Origin: an uncultured Pelagibacteraceae bacterium
GTDB taxonomy: Bacteria; Pseudomonadota; Alphaproteobacteria; Pelagibacterales; Pelagibacteraceae
Length of the DNA: 64,000 nt
Reading direction: 5' to 3'
Assembly (NCBI GenBank): GCA_902578115.1
Contig: CACHBR010000001.1
Coordinates: 151,136 to 215,135 of the forward strand
Shown: positions 7,828 to 15,308 of the stretch, in pieces
Layout: each line of letters starts with the position of its first letter
Numbering within the stretch: position 1 is the stretch's first letter
Position numbers and translations under genes: made by a program
Notes under the pieces: generated by a model
What the model saw: only the letters and a program-made list of their open reading frames with translations
The model's database searches: none
What the model was told of the DNA's origin: nothing

Positions 7828-8581
7828 CCTTTGTTTCGTTATTAGGAGCCACACTTCCATCTGGCATTAAAAAGGAATTTTCAAAACCAACTCTTATTTT
7901 ACCACCAAGTTTAATTGCAGTTTTAAGACATGAAATTTCTTCTTTTGCAAACGCACATACTGCCCAATCAGCGTTGAATTCATTTTCTTTAAGTTTTTCA
8001 ATAAAGAATGAAATTTTTTTTGGATCACTTATTTTTCCAGAGTAATGACCAATTACAAACATACACCATACACCATTTTTTGAAATCTGAGATTTAGCTA
8101 AAAGATTTGAAAGTAGATCTATATCTTCTGGTTCATAACAAATATGTTGAACCTTAGTTCCGGCTTCAATTAATTTTTGATAAATTTTTATATCTTCATT
8201 TTCAGGTTTTCTTGATGGAATCATTTCTCTTATACCAATTGAAATACCTGGAGGCATAACCTCATAAGCAAGTTTACGCATTTCTTCAGGTGAGTATTTT
8301 CCAATTGCCTCAGTTGTTATTTGTAAATGCATCTTTGGAACTTTTTTTTGAAGCTCAGTTAATGTCTCTTTACATAAACCACTATCTAAAACATGTTCAC
8401 CATTATTATTTCTTGTATGAAAATGAATTGCTTCTGCACCATTTTCAAAACAAGCTTTTCCAGTTTCGACAATTTCAGGAATGGTCACAGGAACTTTTGG
8501 GTGATCTTTTTTCATAGGTCTAGCGCCATTTGGAGCAACCATTAAACTTGGTAATTTTTCTGGTTTATAAAAGTTCAGCAT
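7799..8581 (-). CDS. Beta-keto acid cleavage enzyme (BKACE, DUF849 family)
   Basis: A 260-residue TIM-barrel protein of the family that includes 3-keto-5-aminohexanoate cleavage enzyme. It opens with the family signature VAPNGARPMK. The zinc-ligand positions are filled by His53 and His55 (IHFHTRN) and Glu234 (VGFEN). These enzymes split a beta-keto acid with acetyl-CoA to give acetoacetate and a new acyl-CoA. At 260 residues it is somewhat shorter than most (270-310). It lies convergent to the hydroxylase gene and divergent from the autotransporter. It could finish degradation of a ring-fission product, but that link is only by position. Confidence 0.88.
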   Translation of the reverse strand: MLNFYKPEKLPSLMVAPNGARPMKKDHPKVPVTIPEIVETGKACFENGAEAIHFHTRNNNGEHVLDSGLCKETLTELQKKVPKMHLQITTEAIGKYSPEEMRKLAYEVMPPGISIGIREMIPSRKPENEDIKIYQKLIEAGTKVQHICYEPEDIDLLSNLLAKSQISKNGVWCMFVIGHYSGKISDPKKISFFIEKLKENEFNADWAVCAFAKEEISCLKTAIKLGGKIRVGFENSFLMPDGSVAPNNETKVKAANNLFD

Positions 8582-8586
8582 TTATA

Positions 8587-8608
8587 CATTTATAAATGAT
8601 TGATCATT
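8587..8608. promoter_or_regulatory. Overlapping inverted repeats between BKACE and autotransporter genes
   Basis: The divergent spacer holds CATTTATAAATG (perfect dyad, 8587-8598) overlapping AATGAT-TG-ATCATT (8595-8608). A TTGACA sequence (8618-8623) and TATATATAAA (8631-8640) follow toward the autotransporter, but their spacing is poor for one promoter. The dyads sit right against the BKACE start codon and could be an operator for it. Confidence 0.3.
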
Positions 8609-8668
8609 AGATTGCACTTGACAATTCCCTTATATATAAATCATAGAAAACATCAGAATTTAGAGATT

Positions 8669-10969
8669 ATGAGATTAATTCAATTATTATTTTTACTAGC
8701 TAGTATAACAATTTGTCTTGAAACAAAAGCTATAGCCCAAGCTACTTTGGCATGGGAAACCACAGTAAGACCTGAGGGTTCTAATTTGACCAGCTCAGAG
8801 GGAGCTACAATTACTAGAGATGCATTTCAAGACCCAACCGGTATAGCTTTTAGTAATAATGGTAAAAAAGTTTTTGCATCCAACAGAGATGTAGGTGGTA
8901 CTCATGAATGTATAAAACAGATGAATCTTAAAACTCCTTACGATTTTAGAACAGCCTCTACAGTTGTTGATGAGGCATCACCATTAGAGACAAAAGTAGG
9001 TCTTTCGGGTAATGCCAATATAAGATGTACAGATCTTAGATTTAACAGAGATGGAACTCAATTGTTTGTATCAAACATAACGGGAAAAATTCATGGATTT
9101 GATTTAGCCAAACCATTTGATCTTAAAAATTTAACTTATAACAGTAATGTGTCAGCTGATTTTGGTACCTATATAAGTTTTAATTTTAACAATGAAGGAA
9201 CAAAACTTTTTGTATTAGATGGTGCACAAGACGGACAACACATCGATGAGTACAATTTATCAACTGCTTACGATCTAACATCTGCAACCTTAAGCAATAC
9301 ACTGAACTTAGAAGCAGATCCAACAAACACCCATTTGGGTGACAAGGACCATGGAAGATCTTTACGATTTACTCAAGATGGAAGATCAATGTTTATTTTA
9401 ATTCAAGACGGAGATAATAATAACAACACCACCTTAGACTCTATTTTTCAATTTAGATTAACTCGATCTTTTGACACAAGTAGCGCATCTTTGATTGGTT
9501 CAGTTACTTTACCAGAAACACTTAATTTAGCTGGCTTAGGATTAGCCTTTAGTCCTGGAGGGGACAAACTATACATAGCTAGTGATTTAGGTCCCCAAGT
9601 TTTACAAGAGAGAATGATTGATGGTAATAGTACAGATGTTGTTGTCCAAGTAAACTTATCTTGTAATTTCGGTATAGCTGCTTGCGTATCTGACCCAACA
9701 TCAGGCCTTGCTACTCAAATTCAATTAGCAAAAAATAATGTAAGCGAAAATAGTTCAGTAATATTTAAGAGATTTGAATGGATAAAAAGAAATAGAAACA
9801 GAAATAATTTTAATAATTTCAATGCTTCTATTAAGTCAGACAATTTACTTCTAAACTATTTATTTGATAAAGCCCAAGACAAAGCAGTTATACAAACTGC
9901 ATCACTTAAAAAAAATTCAAGTAAAGATAAAAAAAATAATTGGTCCTATTGGAGTAATGGTGACTTAACTTACGGCAATTATCATGGAAAAACAGATGTT
10001 TTTGGGACAGCTTTAGAAAAACCTAAAGATATTATTACTAGTGGTATTACTTTTGGAGTAGATAAAAAAAATAGTAAAAACAATTTTTATGGCTATGCAA
10101 TTAGATATGCAGATGGCAAAGCTCGCCTTGGTAGCTCAGGTGATACTTTGATGGACTCAACGACCTTGAATTATTACTTTATTACGCCTTTTAATGATAA
10201 TGGATACAGTAATATGGTTTTAGGTTTAAGTTCATTAAAATATAAACTCCAAACTCAAGGTACCGTAACTGGAAATAGAAATGGTCAACAAATTTTTACA
10301 ACGATCGACGTTAGAAATGATAGTGAATTTGGCAGTTTTAACTTTACGCCATCATTTAAATTAAAATATGCAATAACCGAATTGTCAGATTTCACAGAGT
10401 TTATGACCAATGTATCCTCTGGGGCAACAAACGTAATTTACGGGAGTGATAGTTTTGCAGTTGGTGATTTAGCAACAGGAATTTTATTTAATACTGATCC
10501 ATTTAAATATAACAATAAAACAATATCTCATAACGGTGGGCTAGAATTTGTTTACGACTATTCTCCTGATAATAATGCTGATTATTCTTTTTCTGACACT
10601 TCTAATACTGAACTTTATGAAATTGAAAAATATTCCCAATCAAATATTAGATTGAGCTATGGAATTGAGGAAGTTTATGAGAATAATCTTACTTTATCAT
10701 TTAACTACGAGAGATTACAGCATTTAGACTCACTTAATTATGGTAGCAATGATAATTCGTATTTAGAGAGTTTTTTTCTCAAGGTAGGACATATAAAAGA
10801 GGAAGATTATCAATTAGCCCTAAGTTTAGATGCTTTACAAGATTATAAACTCAATAGCCACTATTCAAAAAAATTAGGTGTATTTGATTTAGATGTTGAT
10901 GCTAATTATAATTTTACGAGTGTAGTTCCTGAATACGGCGCGTTGGTACAGATCTCAAATAAATTTTAA
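8669..10969 (+). CDS. Beta-propeller autotransporter-like outer membrane protein
   Basis: About 766 residues from the ATG at 8669. An earlier in-frame start at 8600 would place 23 charged residues before the signal peptide, so the later ATG is preferred. The signal peptide ends near AIAQA (residue ~25). The passenger (~35-330) has at least five repeats of the type G-x-x-F-x-x-x-G-x-x-LF-V-S. Examples are GIAFSNNGKKVFASN, DLRFNRDGTQLFVSN and GLAFSPGGDKLYIAS. Several are followed by a Y/F-D-L motif, consistent with propeller blades. The rest has alternating beta-strand pattern and ends in NKF, a terminal aromatic as in outer-membrane barrels. Function is unknown; surface binding or hydrolysis is possible. 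Confidence 0.8.
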   Translation: MRLIQLLFLLASITICLETKAIAQATLAWETTVRPEGSNLTSSEGATITRDAFQDPTGIAFSNNGKKVFASNRDVGGTHECIKQMNLKTPYDFRTASTVVDEASPLETKVGLSGNANIRCTDLRFNRDGTQLFVSNITGKIHGFDLAKPFDLKNLTYNSNVSADFGTYISFNFNNEGTKLFVLDGAQDGQHIDEYNLSTAYDLTSATLSNTLNLEADPTNTHLGDKDHGRSLRFTQDGRSMFILIQDGDNNNNTTLDSIFQFRLTRSFDTSSASLIGSVTLPETLNLAGLGLAFSPGGDKLYIASDLGPQVLQERMIDGNSTDVVVQVNLSCNFGIAACVSDPTSGLATQIQLAKNNVSENSSVIFKRFEWIKRNRNRNNFNNFNASIKSDNLLLNYLFDKAQDKAVIQTASLKKNSSKDKKNNWSYWSNGDLTYGNYHGKTDVFGTALEKPKDIITSGITFGVDKKNSKNNFYGYAIRYADGKARLGSSGDTLMDSTTLNYYFITPFNDNGYSNMVLGLSSLKYKLQTQGTVTGNRNGQQIFTTIDVRNDSEFGSFNFTPSFKLKYAITELSDFTEFMTNVSSGATNVIYGSDSFAVGDLATGILFNTDPFKYNNKTISHNGGLEFVYDYSPDNNADYSFSDTSNTELYEIEKYSQSNIRLSYGIEEVYENNLTLSFNYERLQHLDSLNYGSNDNSYLESFFLKVGHIKEEDYQLALSLDALQDYKLNSHYSKKLGVFDLDVDANYNFTSVVPEYGALVQISNKF

Positions 10970-10980
10970 TAACTTTATTT

Positions 10981-11010
10981 TTGCCAAAATTACATATTAA
11001 TGTATATATA
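10981..11010 (+). promoter_or_regulatory. Promoter of tRNA-Leu
   Basis: TTGCCA (10981-10986) is followed after 16 bases by TATATATA (11003-11010), a good sigma-70-like pair ending about 10 bases before the tRNA. It may also drive the glycosyltransferase and nadK behind the tRNA, because no terminator intervenes. Confidence 0.6.
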
Positions 11011-11019
11011 TGCAGGAAA

Positions 11020-11104
11020 GCCCTCGTGGTGAAATGGTAGACACAAAGGACTTAAAATCCTTGCCCGCAAGGGAGTGACAGTTCGAGTCTGTCCGAGGGC
11101 ACCA
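11020..11104 (+). tRNA. tRNA-Leu (UAA)
   Basis: An 85-base class II tRNA with acceptor GCCCTCG/CGAGGGC, a long variable arm (GCCCGCAAGGGAGT region), TTCGAGTC in the T-loop and encoded CCA. The anticodon loop CTTAAAA gives UAA, reading leucine UUA, a major codon in such AT-rich genomes. It stands 11 bp before the glycosyltransferase gene on the same strand. Confidence 0.97.
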
Positions 11105-11115
11105 AATATTTAAAC

Positions 11116-12297
11116 ATGATAGAAAATAAAAAATCTATTTTACTTTTATTTAAGGAAAGAAAAAAAGAAACACCAAACTCTTTCTTCTATGAAAGAAAAT
11201 TCTCAAGAGAATATAATACAAGTATTCTTTATATTTCAGACTATTTATACAAAAATAATCACGCTATTGCTAAAATTATAAATACAATTATAGAAGAAAA
11301 GAAAATATCCATAGTATTATTTGAAGGAGATCACATATCTATTTTTGACTCAAAATTTATTAAATTAATAAGCAGTAAAGTAAAAAAAGGTTTATTTCTT
11401 CAAGACGATTACATGTACCATTATATAAATAGAATAACTGCATCTGCTTGTGATTTCGTTTTTTCCGGATGCCCATTGTCAGTTTTGAAATTTCAAGAAT
11501 TGGGATACAAATCCTTTTTTTTACCAGTAGAGACAGACGGGGAAATCTTTAAAGATTATGGTGAAAACAAGGTTCATGACGTATTATTTTTTGGAAGAGT
11601 TAAAAATAATAGAAGCAAAATCACAAAATACTTAAAAGAAAATGGTGTTAACATTATTGAGTGTGGACCATATGATAATATAAGTGATACACCAGAAAAA
11701 CTAGCAAGACTTATAAATAAATCAAAAATTGTTTTAAATTTTACCGAGTCAGATAATACTATCAAAAAAAATAATCCAATTTCTCATTTTAAATATTCTT
11801 ATGAAATGAAAGGAAGAGTTTATTTTACTGGACTTTGTGATACCTTGTGTATTTCTGAGTATTCCCCTCCAAATGAGTTACTTTTTAGCAACAATGAAGT
11901 TCCATTTTTTTATAATGAGATTGATTGTTTAAGCTTAATTAAAGATTTTTTAAAAAATGAAACAAAATTAGTATCAGCTACAAAAAAATACAGACAAAGG
12001 TGTTCAAAATTTGAAGATAGCAACTATATTAATAAAATAAAAACATTTATAGACAATAATAAAAATGAAAATTTTAATGTAAATATTCCTTATTGGTATG
12101 AGTTTATTTTTTTTAAGAAAAATCTAATGTTACGTTTTAGATCAAATAACCTAAAATCTTTTTTCTCACAAATATTTGACTCTATATTCTTAACTAAATA
12201 TAGATCAAAATTTTTAATTCCTTTTTTCCTTATATATTCATTATTTTCAACAATTATATTTTTATTCAAATTACCAGTTGCCAAACTTAAAATATGA
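11116..12297 (+). CDS. CgeB-like glycosyltransferase
   Basis: A 393-residue protein with the layout of GT-B enzymes of the YkvP/CgeB type. A Rossmann-like N-terminal half (IVLFEGDH, LFLQDDYM) is followed by a second domain with HDVLFFGRVKNNR, INKSKIVLNFTES and KGRVYFTG...NEVPFFYN, resembling the end of Glyco_trans_1_2. The C-terminus has a hydrophobic segment (~365-387) that may touch the membrane. It is very AT-rich even for this genome and is placed directly behind a tRNA gene, suggesting variable cargo. It overlaps nadK by 4 bp. The sugar and acceptor are unknown; a surface polysaccharide role is the simplest guess. Confidence 0.7.
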   Translation: MIENKKSILLLFKERKKETPNSFFYERKFSREYNTSILYISDYLYKNNHAIAKIINTIIEEKKISIVLFEGDHISIFDSKFIKLISSKVKKGLFLQDDYMYHYINRITASACDFVFSGCPLSVLKFQELGYKSFFLPVETDGEIFKDYGENKVHDVLFFGRVKNNRSKITKYLKENGVNIIECGPYDNISDTPEKLARLINKSKIVLNFTESDNTIKKNNPISHFKYSYEMKGRVYFTGLCDTLCISEYSPPNELLFSNNEVPFFYNEIDCLSLIKDFLKNETKLVSATKKYRQRCSKFEDSNYINKIKTFIDNNKNENFNVNIPYWYEFIFFKKNLMLRFRSNNLKSFFSQIFDSIFLTKYRSKFLIPFFLIYSLFSTIIFLFKLPVAKLKI

Positions 12298-13061
12298 AAA
12301 AACTAAACTTTATTATTGACAAAACAAATAAAGCCAAAGTTTTTAAAAAAATTATATTTAAAAAATATAAAAATTATTCTATTTCTAAATGTGATGTCAT
12401 CGTTGTAGCTGGAGGTGATGGTTTTATGCTAAAAACAGTTAAAAAACTTTATAAATATAATAAGCCATTTTATGGAATTAATTGTGGCTCAATCGGTTTT
12501 TTATTAAATAAATATATAAATAAAAATTTAATAAAGAAGATTGATAAAGCCAAAACAACTATTATTTACCCTCTTAAAGTAAATACACTTAGCAAGGGTA
12601 ATATTAAAAAGTCATTTTTAGCACTTAATGAACTATCCCTATTTAGACAAAGCAAACAAACTGCATCTTTAAAATTAAAAATAAATAATAAAACCCTAAT
12701 CAAAAAACTCATTGGTGATGGAGTTTTATTATGTACTCCAGCAGGAAGCACAGCATATAATTTATCAGTTGATGGCCCAATTTTATCTTTGAATTCTAAA
12801 AAATTAGCAATAACTCCAATAAGTCCATTTAGACCAAGAAGATGGAAGGGAAAAATTTTATCAGATAAATCCACAATACATATTTTAAATTTAGATCAAA
12901 GGAAAAGACCGGTCGCAGCTGTTGTAGATAACAATGAAATAAGAAATATTTTACATGTTAAAGCAATGGCAAATAAAAAAATTAAGTTTAAACTTCTATT
13001 TAATTTAAGAGAAAGCTTGTTTAAAAAGATTAATTCTGAACAAAAAAGAAAAATTAGCTAA
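12294..13061 (+). CDS. nadK: NAD kinase
   Basis: A 255-residue NAD kinase, which phosphorylates NAD+ to NADP+ in the cytoplasm. Signature blocks are VVAGGDGFML (GGDG at residues 40-43), GINCGSIGFLLN, and GDGVLLCTPAGSTAYNLSVDGPIL, the NAD-binding core. Length is close to the alphaproteobacterial norm. The ATG overlaps the stop of the glycosyltransferase in ATGA form, so translation is coupled. This is odd because an essential gene is tied to what looks like variable cargo. Only one copy is expected per genome. Confidence 0.95.
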   Translation: MKKLNFIIDKTNKAKVFKKIIFKKYKNYSISKCDVIVVAGGDGFMLKTVKKLYKYNKPFYGINCGSIGFLLNKYINKNLIKKIDKAKTTIIYPLKVNTLSKGNIKKSFLALNELSLFRQSKQTASLKLKINNKTLIKKLIGDGVLLCTPAGSTAYNLSVDGPILSLNSKKLAITPISPFRPRRWKGKILSDKSTIHILNLDQRKRPVAAVVDNNEIRNILHVKAMANKKIKFKLLFNLRESLFKKINSEQKRKIS

Positions 13062-13083
13062 TAATTGTATATGACCATTATGG

Positions 13084-13101
13084 TTTTAAAAGCTTTTAAA
13101 A
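13084..13101. promoter_or_regulatory. 18-bp perfect palindrome upstream of formate dehydrogenase gene
   Basis: TTTTAAAAGCTTTTAAAA is a perfect dyad 27 bp upstream of the fdh ATG, just after a shorter dyad (ACCATTATGGT). It could be an operator or an RNA stem-loop. Base composition makes chance origin possible. Confidence 0.3.
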
Positions 13102-13128
13102 TCTAAAAATATTTGTTTTAATAATTTA

Positions 13129-14328
13129 ATGAAAATTTTATGTGTATTATATGATGATCCACGAACAGGGATGCCTAAAAGCTATCCCGTATCTAATTTG
13201 CCAAAATTAGATAAATACCCTGATGGGATGAAATTACCCAGCCCCAGTAAAATAGATTTTAAACCAGGAGAATTACTAGGTTGCGTTTCAGGTGAATTGG
13301 GTTTGAGAAAATTTTTAGAGAGTAAAGGTCATAAACTTGTAGTTACCTCAGATAAAGATGCAAAAGGGTGTAAGGCTGACAAAGAACTGGTGGATGCAGA
13401 TGTAGTTATATCGCAACCATTTTGGCCTTATTATTTAACGAGAGAAAGAATTGAGTCAGCAAAAAATTTAAAAATGGCTATTACAGCTGGTATCGGATCC
13501 GACCATGTTGATTTGCAAGCAGCTATGGATAAAAAAATTGACGTTGTTGAAGTCACATATTGTAATTCAAGATCTGTAGCAGAACATATAGTGATGATGA
13601 TTTTATCTTTAGTCAGAGACTATCATAACCAGCATAAGATAGTAAATGAAGGAGGGTGGAACATAGCTGATGCAGTTAAAAGGTCTTACGATGTTGAAGG
13701 TATGCATGTTGGGACAGTAGCAGCAGGAAGAATTGGTTTAGACGCACTAAGAAAAATGAAACCTTTCGATGTACATCTTCATTACTTTGATAGGCACAAA
13801 TTACCTGATAGTGTAGAGAAAGAATTAAAGTTAACCTTCCATCAATCTGTTGAGTCTTTAGTTAAAGTTTGTGATGTTGTAACAATTAATTGTCCACTTC
13901 ATCCTGAAACAGAAAATTTATTTGATGAAAAACTTATAAGCAAAATGAAAAAGGGCGCTTACATTGTTAACACAGCAAGAGGTAAAATTTGTAATAGAGA
14001 AGCAATTGCTAAAGCTTTAAAGTCTGGACAATTAAGTGGTTATGCCGGAGATGTTTGGTTTCCTCAACCCGCACCTAACGATCACGTTTGGAGAACAATG
14101 CCAAATCATGGAATGACACCACATACTTCAGGTACATCATTGTCAGCTCAGGCGAGGTATGCAGCTGGTGTCAGAGAAATATTAGAATGTTTTTTTGACA
14201 AAAAACCTATTCGTGATCCATATTTAATTATAAAAGATGGTCAACTTGCAGGAATGGGAGCACATTCATATAGCAAGGGAAGTGCAACAGGTGGGTCCGA
14301 AGAAGCCGCAAAATATAAAAAAAAATAA
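13129..14328 (+). CDS. fdh: NAD-dependent formate dehydrogenase
   Basis: A 399-residue member of the D-2-hydroxyacid dehydrogenase superfamily, nearly identical in length to Pseudomonas-type formate dehydrogenase. Active-site residues fall at the numbers used for that enzyme: Ile122, Asn146, Arg284 and His332 (PHTSGTS). The nucleotide motif is GTVAAGRIG with Asp221 after the second strand, which fits NAD+ rather than NADP+. It oxidises formate to CO2 and supplies NADH, fitting the one-carbon oxidation known from SAR11. It stands alone, 67 bp after nadK, with its own likely control region. Confidence 0.95.
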   Translation: MKILCVLYDDPRTGMPKSYPVSNLPKLDKYPDGMKLPSPSKIDFKPGELLGCVSGELGLRKFLESKGHKLVVTSDKDAKGCKADKELVDADVVISQPFWPYYLTRERIESAKNLKMAITAGIGSDHVDLQAAMDKKIDVVEVTYCNSRSVAEHIVMMILSLVRDYHNQHKIVNEGGWNIADAVKRSYDVEGMHVGTVAAGRIGLDALRKMKPFDVHLHYFDRHKLPDSVEKELKLTFHQSVESLVKVCDVVTINCPLHPETENLFDEKLISKMKKGAYIVNTARGKICNREAIAKALKSGQLSGYAGDVWFPQPAPNDHVWRTMPNHGMTPHTSGTSLSAQARYAAGVREILECFFDKKPIRDPYLIIKDGQLAGMGAHSYSKGSATGGSEEAAKYKKK

Positions 14329-14338
14329 TTAAAAATTA

Positions 14339-15190
14339 TTAATTTATTTTTTTCCAAAAACCAGAGTCAAACCTTTGAATATTGTCTTTAATTTCAGAAA
14401 AAAAAAGAGTAAGGCCAGGGTGAAATCCAATTTTATTCTTCTTATTTACTCCACTTTTAGTCTTTAAAAAAATGTAATCTGTTGACTTATTATCATTTAA
14501 TATTTTAATGAATTCATTTTCAGTAATATCTAAATAGTCATTAAATTTATTAAATTCTAACTCGTAGTCATCACCACAAATCATACCAGTATATTGACTT
14601 TCGGTTTTTAGTATAGATGAATAGTTTAAATAATCTTTTTTAATATTTTGATAATAATGTAATCCATCTATGTAACAAAAATCGATTTTAATATTCATTT
14701 TTTTTAAAAATTCAAAGGCATTATCAGATGTCATTTTAAGATGAAAGTGCTTATCGTTAAAAGAATAATTTGAAACATTATTTAAAAAATAATTATATAT
14801 TTTAGAAATATTTTTATCCATTTTATATGTAGTTTTTGTTTGATCTTGGCTACTCATTTTATTTTCTTTATCATCTTTCTTATTAATAAATGAAGAATAA
14901 GGATCGATAGAAATAATAATAAAATTTTTCAATTGTTTATTTATTTCATTTCCAAAAAGCTTTAAACTTTCTCCAAGATAACTACCAACCTCTACGAAAA
15001 TAAACTTTTCATTTACATTAAAATTTTTAAATTTACTAATTTGTATATTCAAAGTCTCTAACATATCTCTTTCTCTCTTTTTTTGAAGTTGTCCATAAAA
15101 TAAATATTTAGGTTGCACTTCCCTATGCAAAAGATAATTGTAATTTGTTTTAATAAAATTAAAAAAGTGGCTAATTTTTTTTATTGTCAT
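14339..15190 (-). CDS. Putative class I SAM-dependent methyltransferase
   Basis: About 283 residues from the ATG at 15190. A start further upstream (15208) would run into tRNA-Thr, so I reject it. The visible core is FVEVGSYLGESLKLF (SAM-binding loop), IISIDPYSS, and KIDFCYIDGLHYYQNIKKD, then GMICGDDYE. This order matches the Methyltransf_24/CmcI-like group, often found in polysaccharide or lipid modification loci. The gene begins 4 bp after the CCA of tRNA-Thr on the same strand, so it is probably read from the tRNA promoter. It is very AT-rich. Family moderately sure, substrate unknown. Confidence 0.68.
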   Translation of the reverse strand: MTIKKISHFFNFIKTNYNYLLHREVQPKYLFYGQLQKKRERDMLETLNIQISKFKNFNVNEKFIFVEVGSYLGESLKLFGNEINKQLKNFIIISIDPYSSFINKKDDKENKMSSQDQTKTTYKMDKNISKIYNYFLNNVSNYSFNDKHFHLKMTSDNAFEFLKKMNIKIDFCYIDGLHYYQNIKKDYLNYSSILKTESQYTGMICGDDYELEFNKFNDYLDITENEFIKILNDNKSTDYIFLKTKSGVNKKNKIGFHPGLTLFFSEIKDNIQRFDSGFWKKIN

Positions 15191-15194
15191 ATGT

Positions 15195-15270
15195 TGGTGC
15201 CCCCACACGGACTCGAACCGCGAACCTACTGATTACAAATCAGTTGCTCTACCAATTGAGCTATGAGGGC
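15195..15270 (-). tRNA. tRNA-Thr (UGU)
   Basis: A 76-base tRNA read on the minus strand, with acceptor GCCCTCA pairing TGGGGGC (one G-U), T-loop GGTTCGAGTCC and encoded CCA. The anticodon loop TTTGTAA gives UGU. Its 3' end is 4 bp from the methyltransferase start codon. Confidence 0.96.
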
Positions 15271-15279
15271 CTGCTCGGA

Positions 15280-15308
15280 GTATTAAATAAAAGTTTAATA
15301 TATATCAA
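15280..15308 (-). promoter_or_regulatory. Promoter of tRNA-Thr
   Basis: Read on the minus strand, TTGATA (15308-15303) and TAATAC (15285-15280) are separated by exactly 17 bases and end 9 bases before the tRNA. The -35 box lies within the last codons of the rRNA methyltransferase gene. Confidence 0.55.

Noticed and set aside
8600..8668. An N-terminal extension of the autotransporter from an ATG at 8600
   Set aside because: It would put 23 residues before a good signal peptide and use up most of the divergent spacer; the ATG at 8669 fits better.
15191..15208. A longer methyltransferase start at 15208
   Set aside because: Those codons lie within the 3' end of tRNA-Thr; the ATG at 15190 clears the tRNA.
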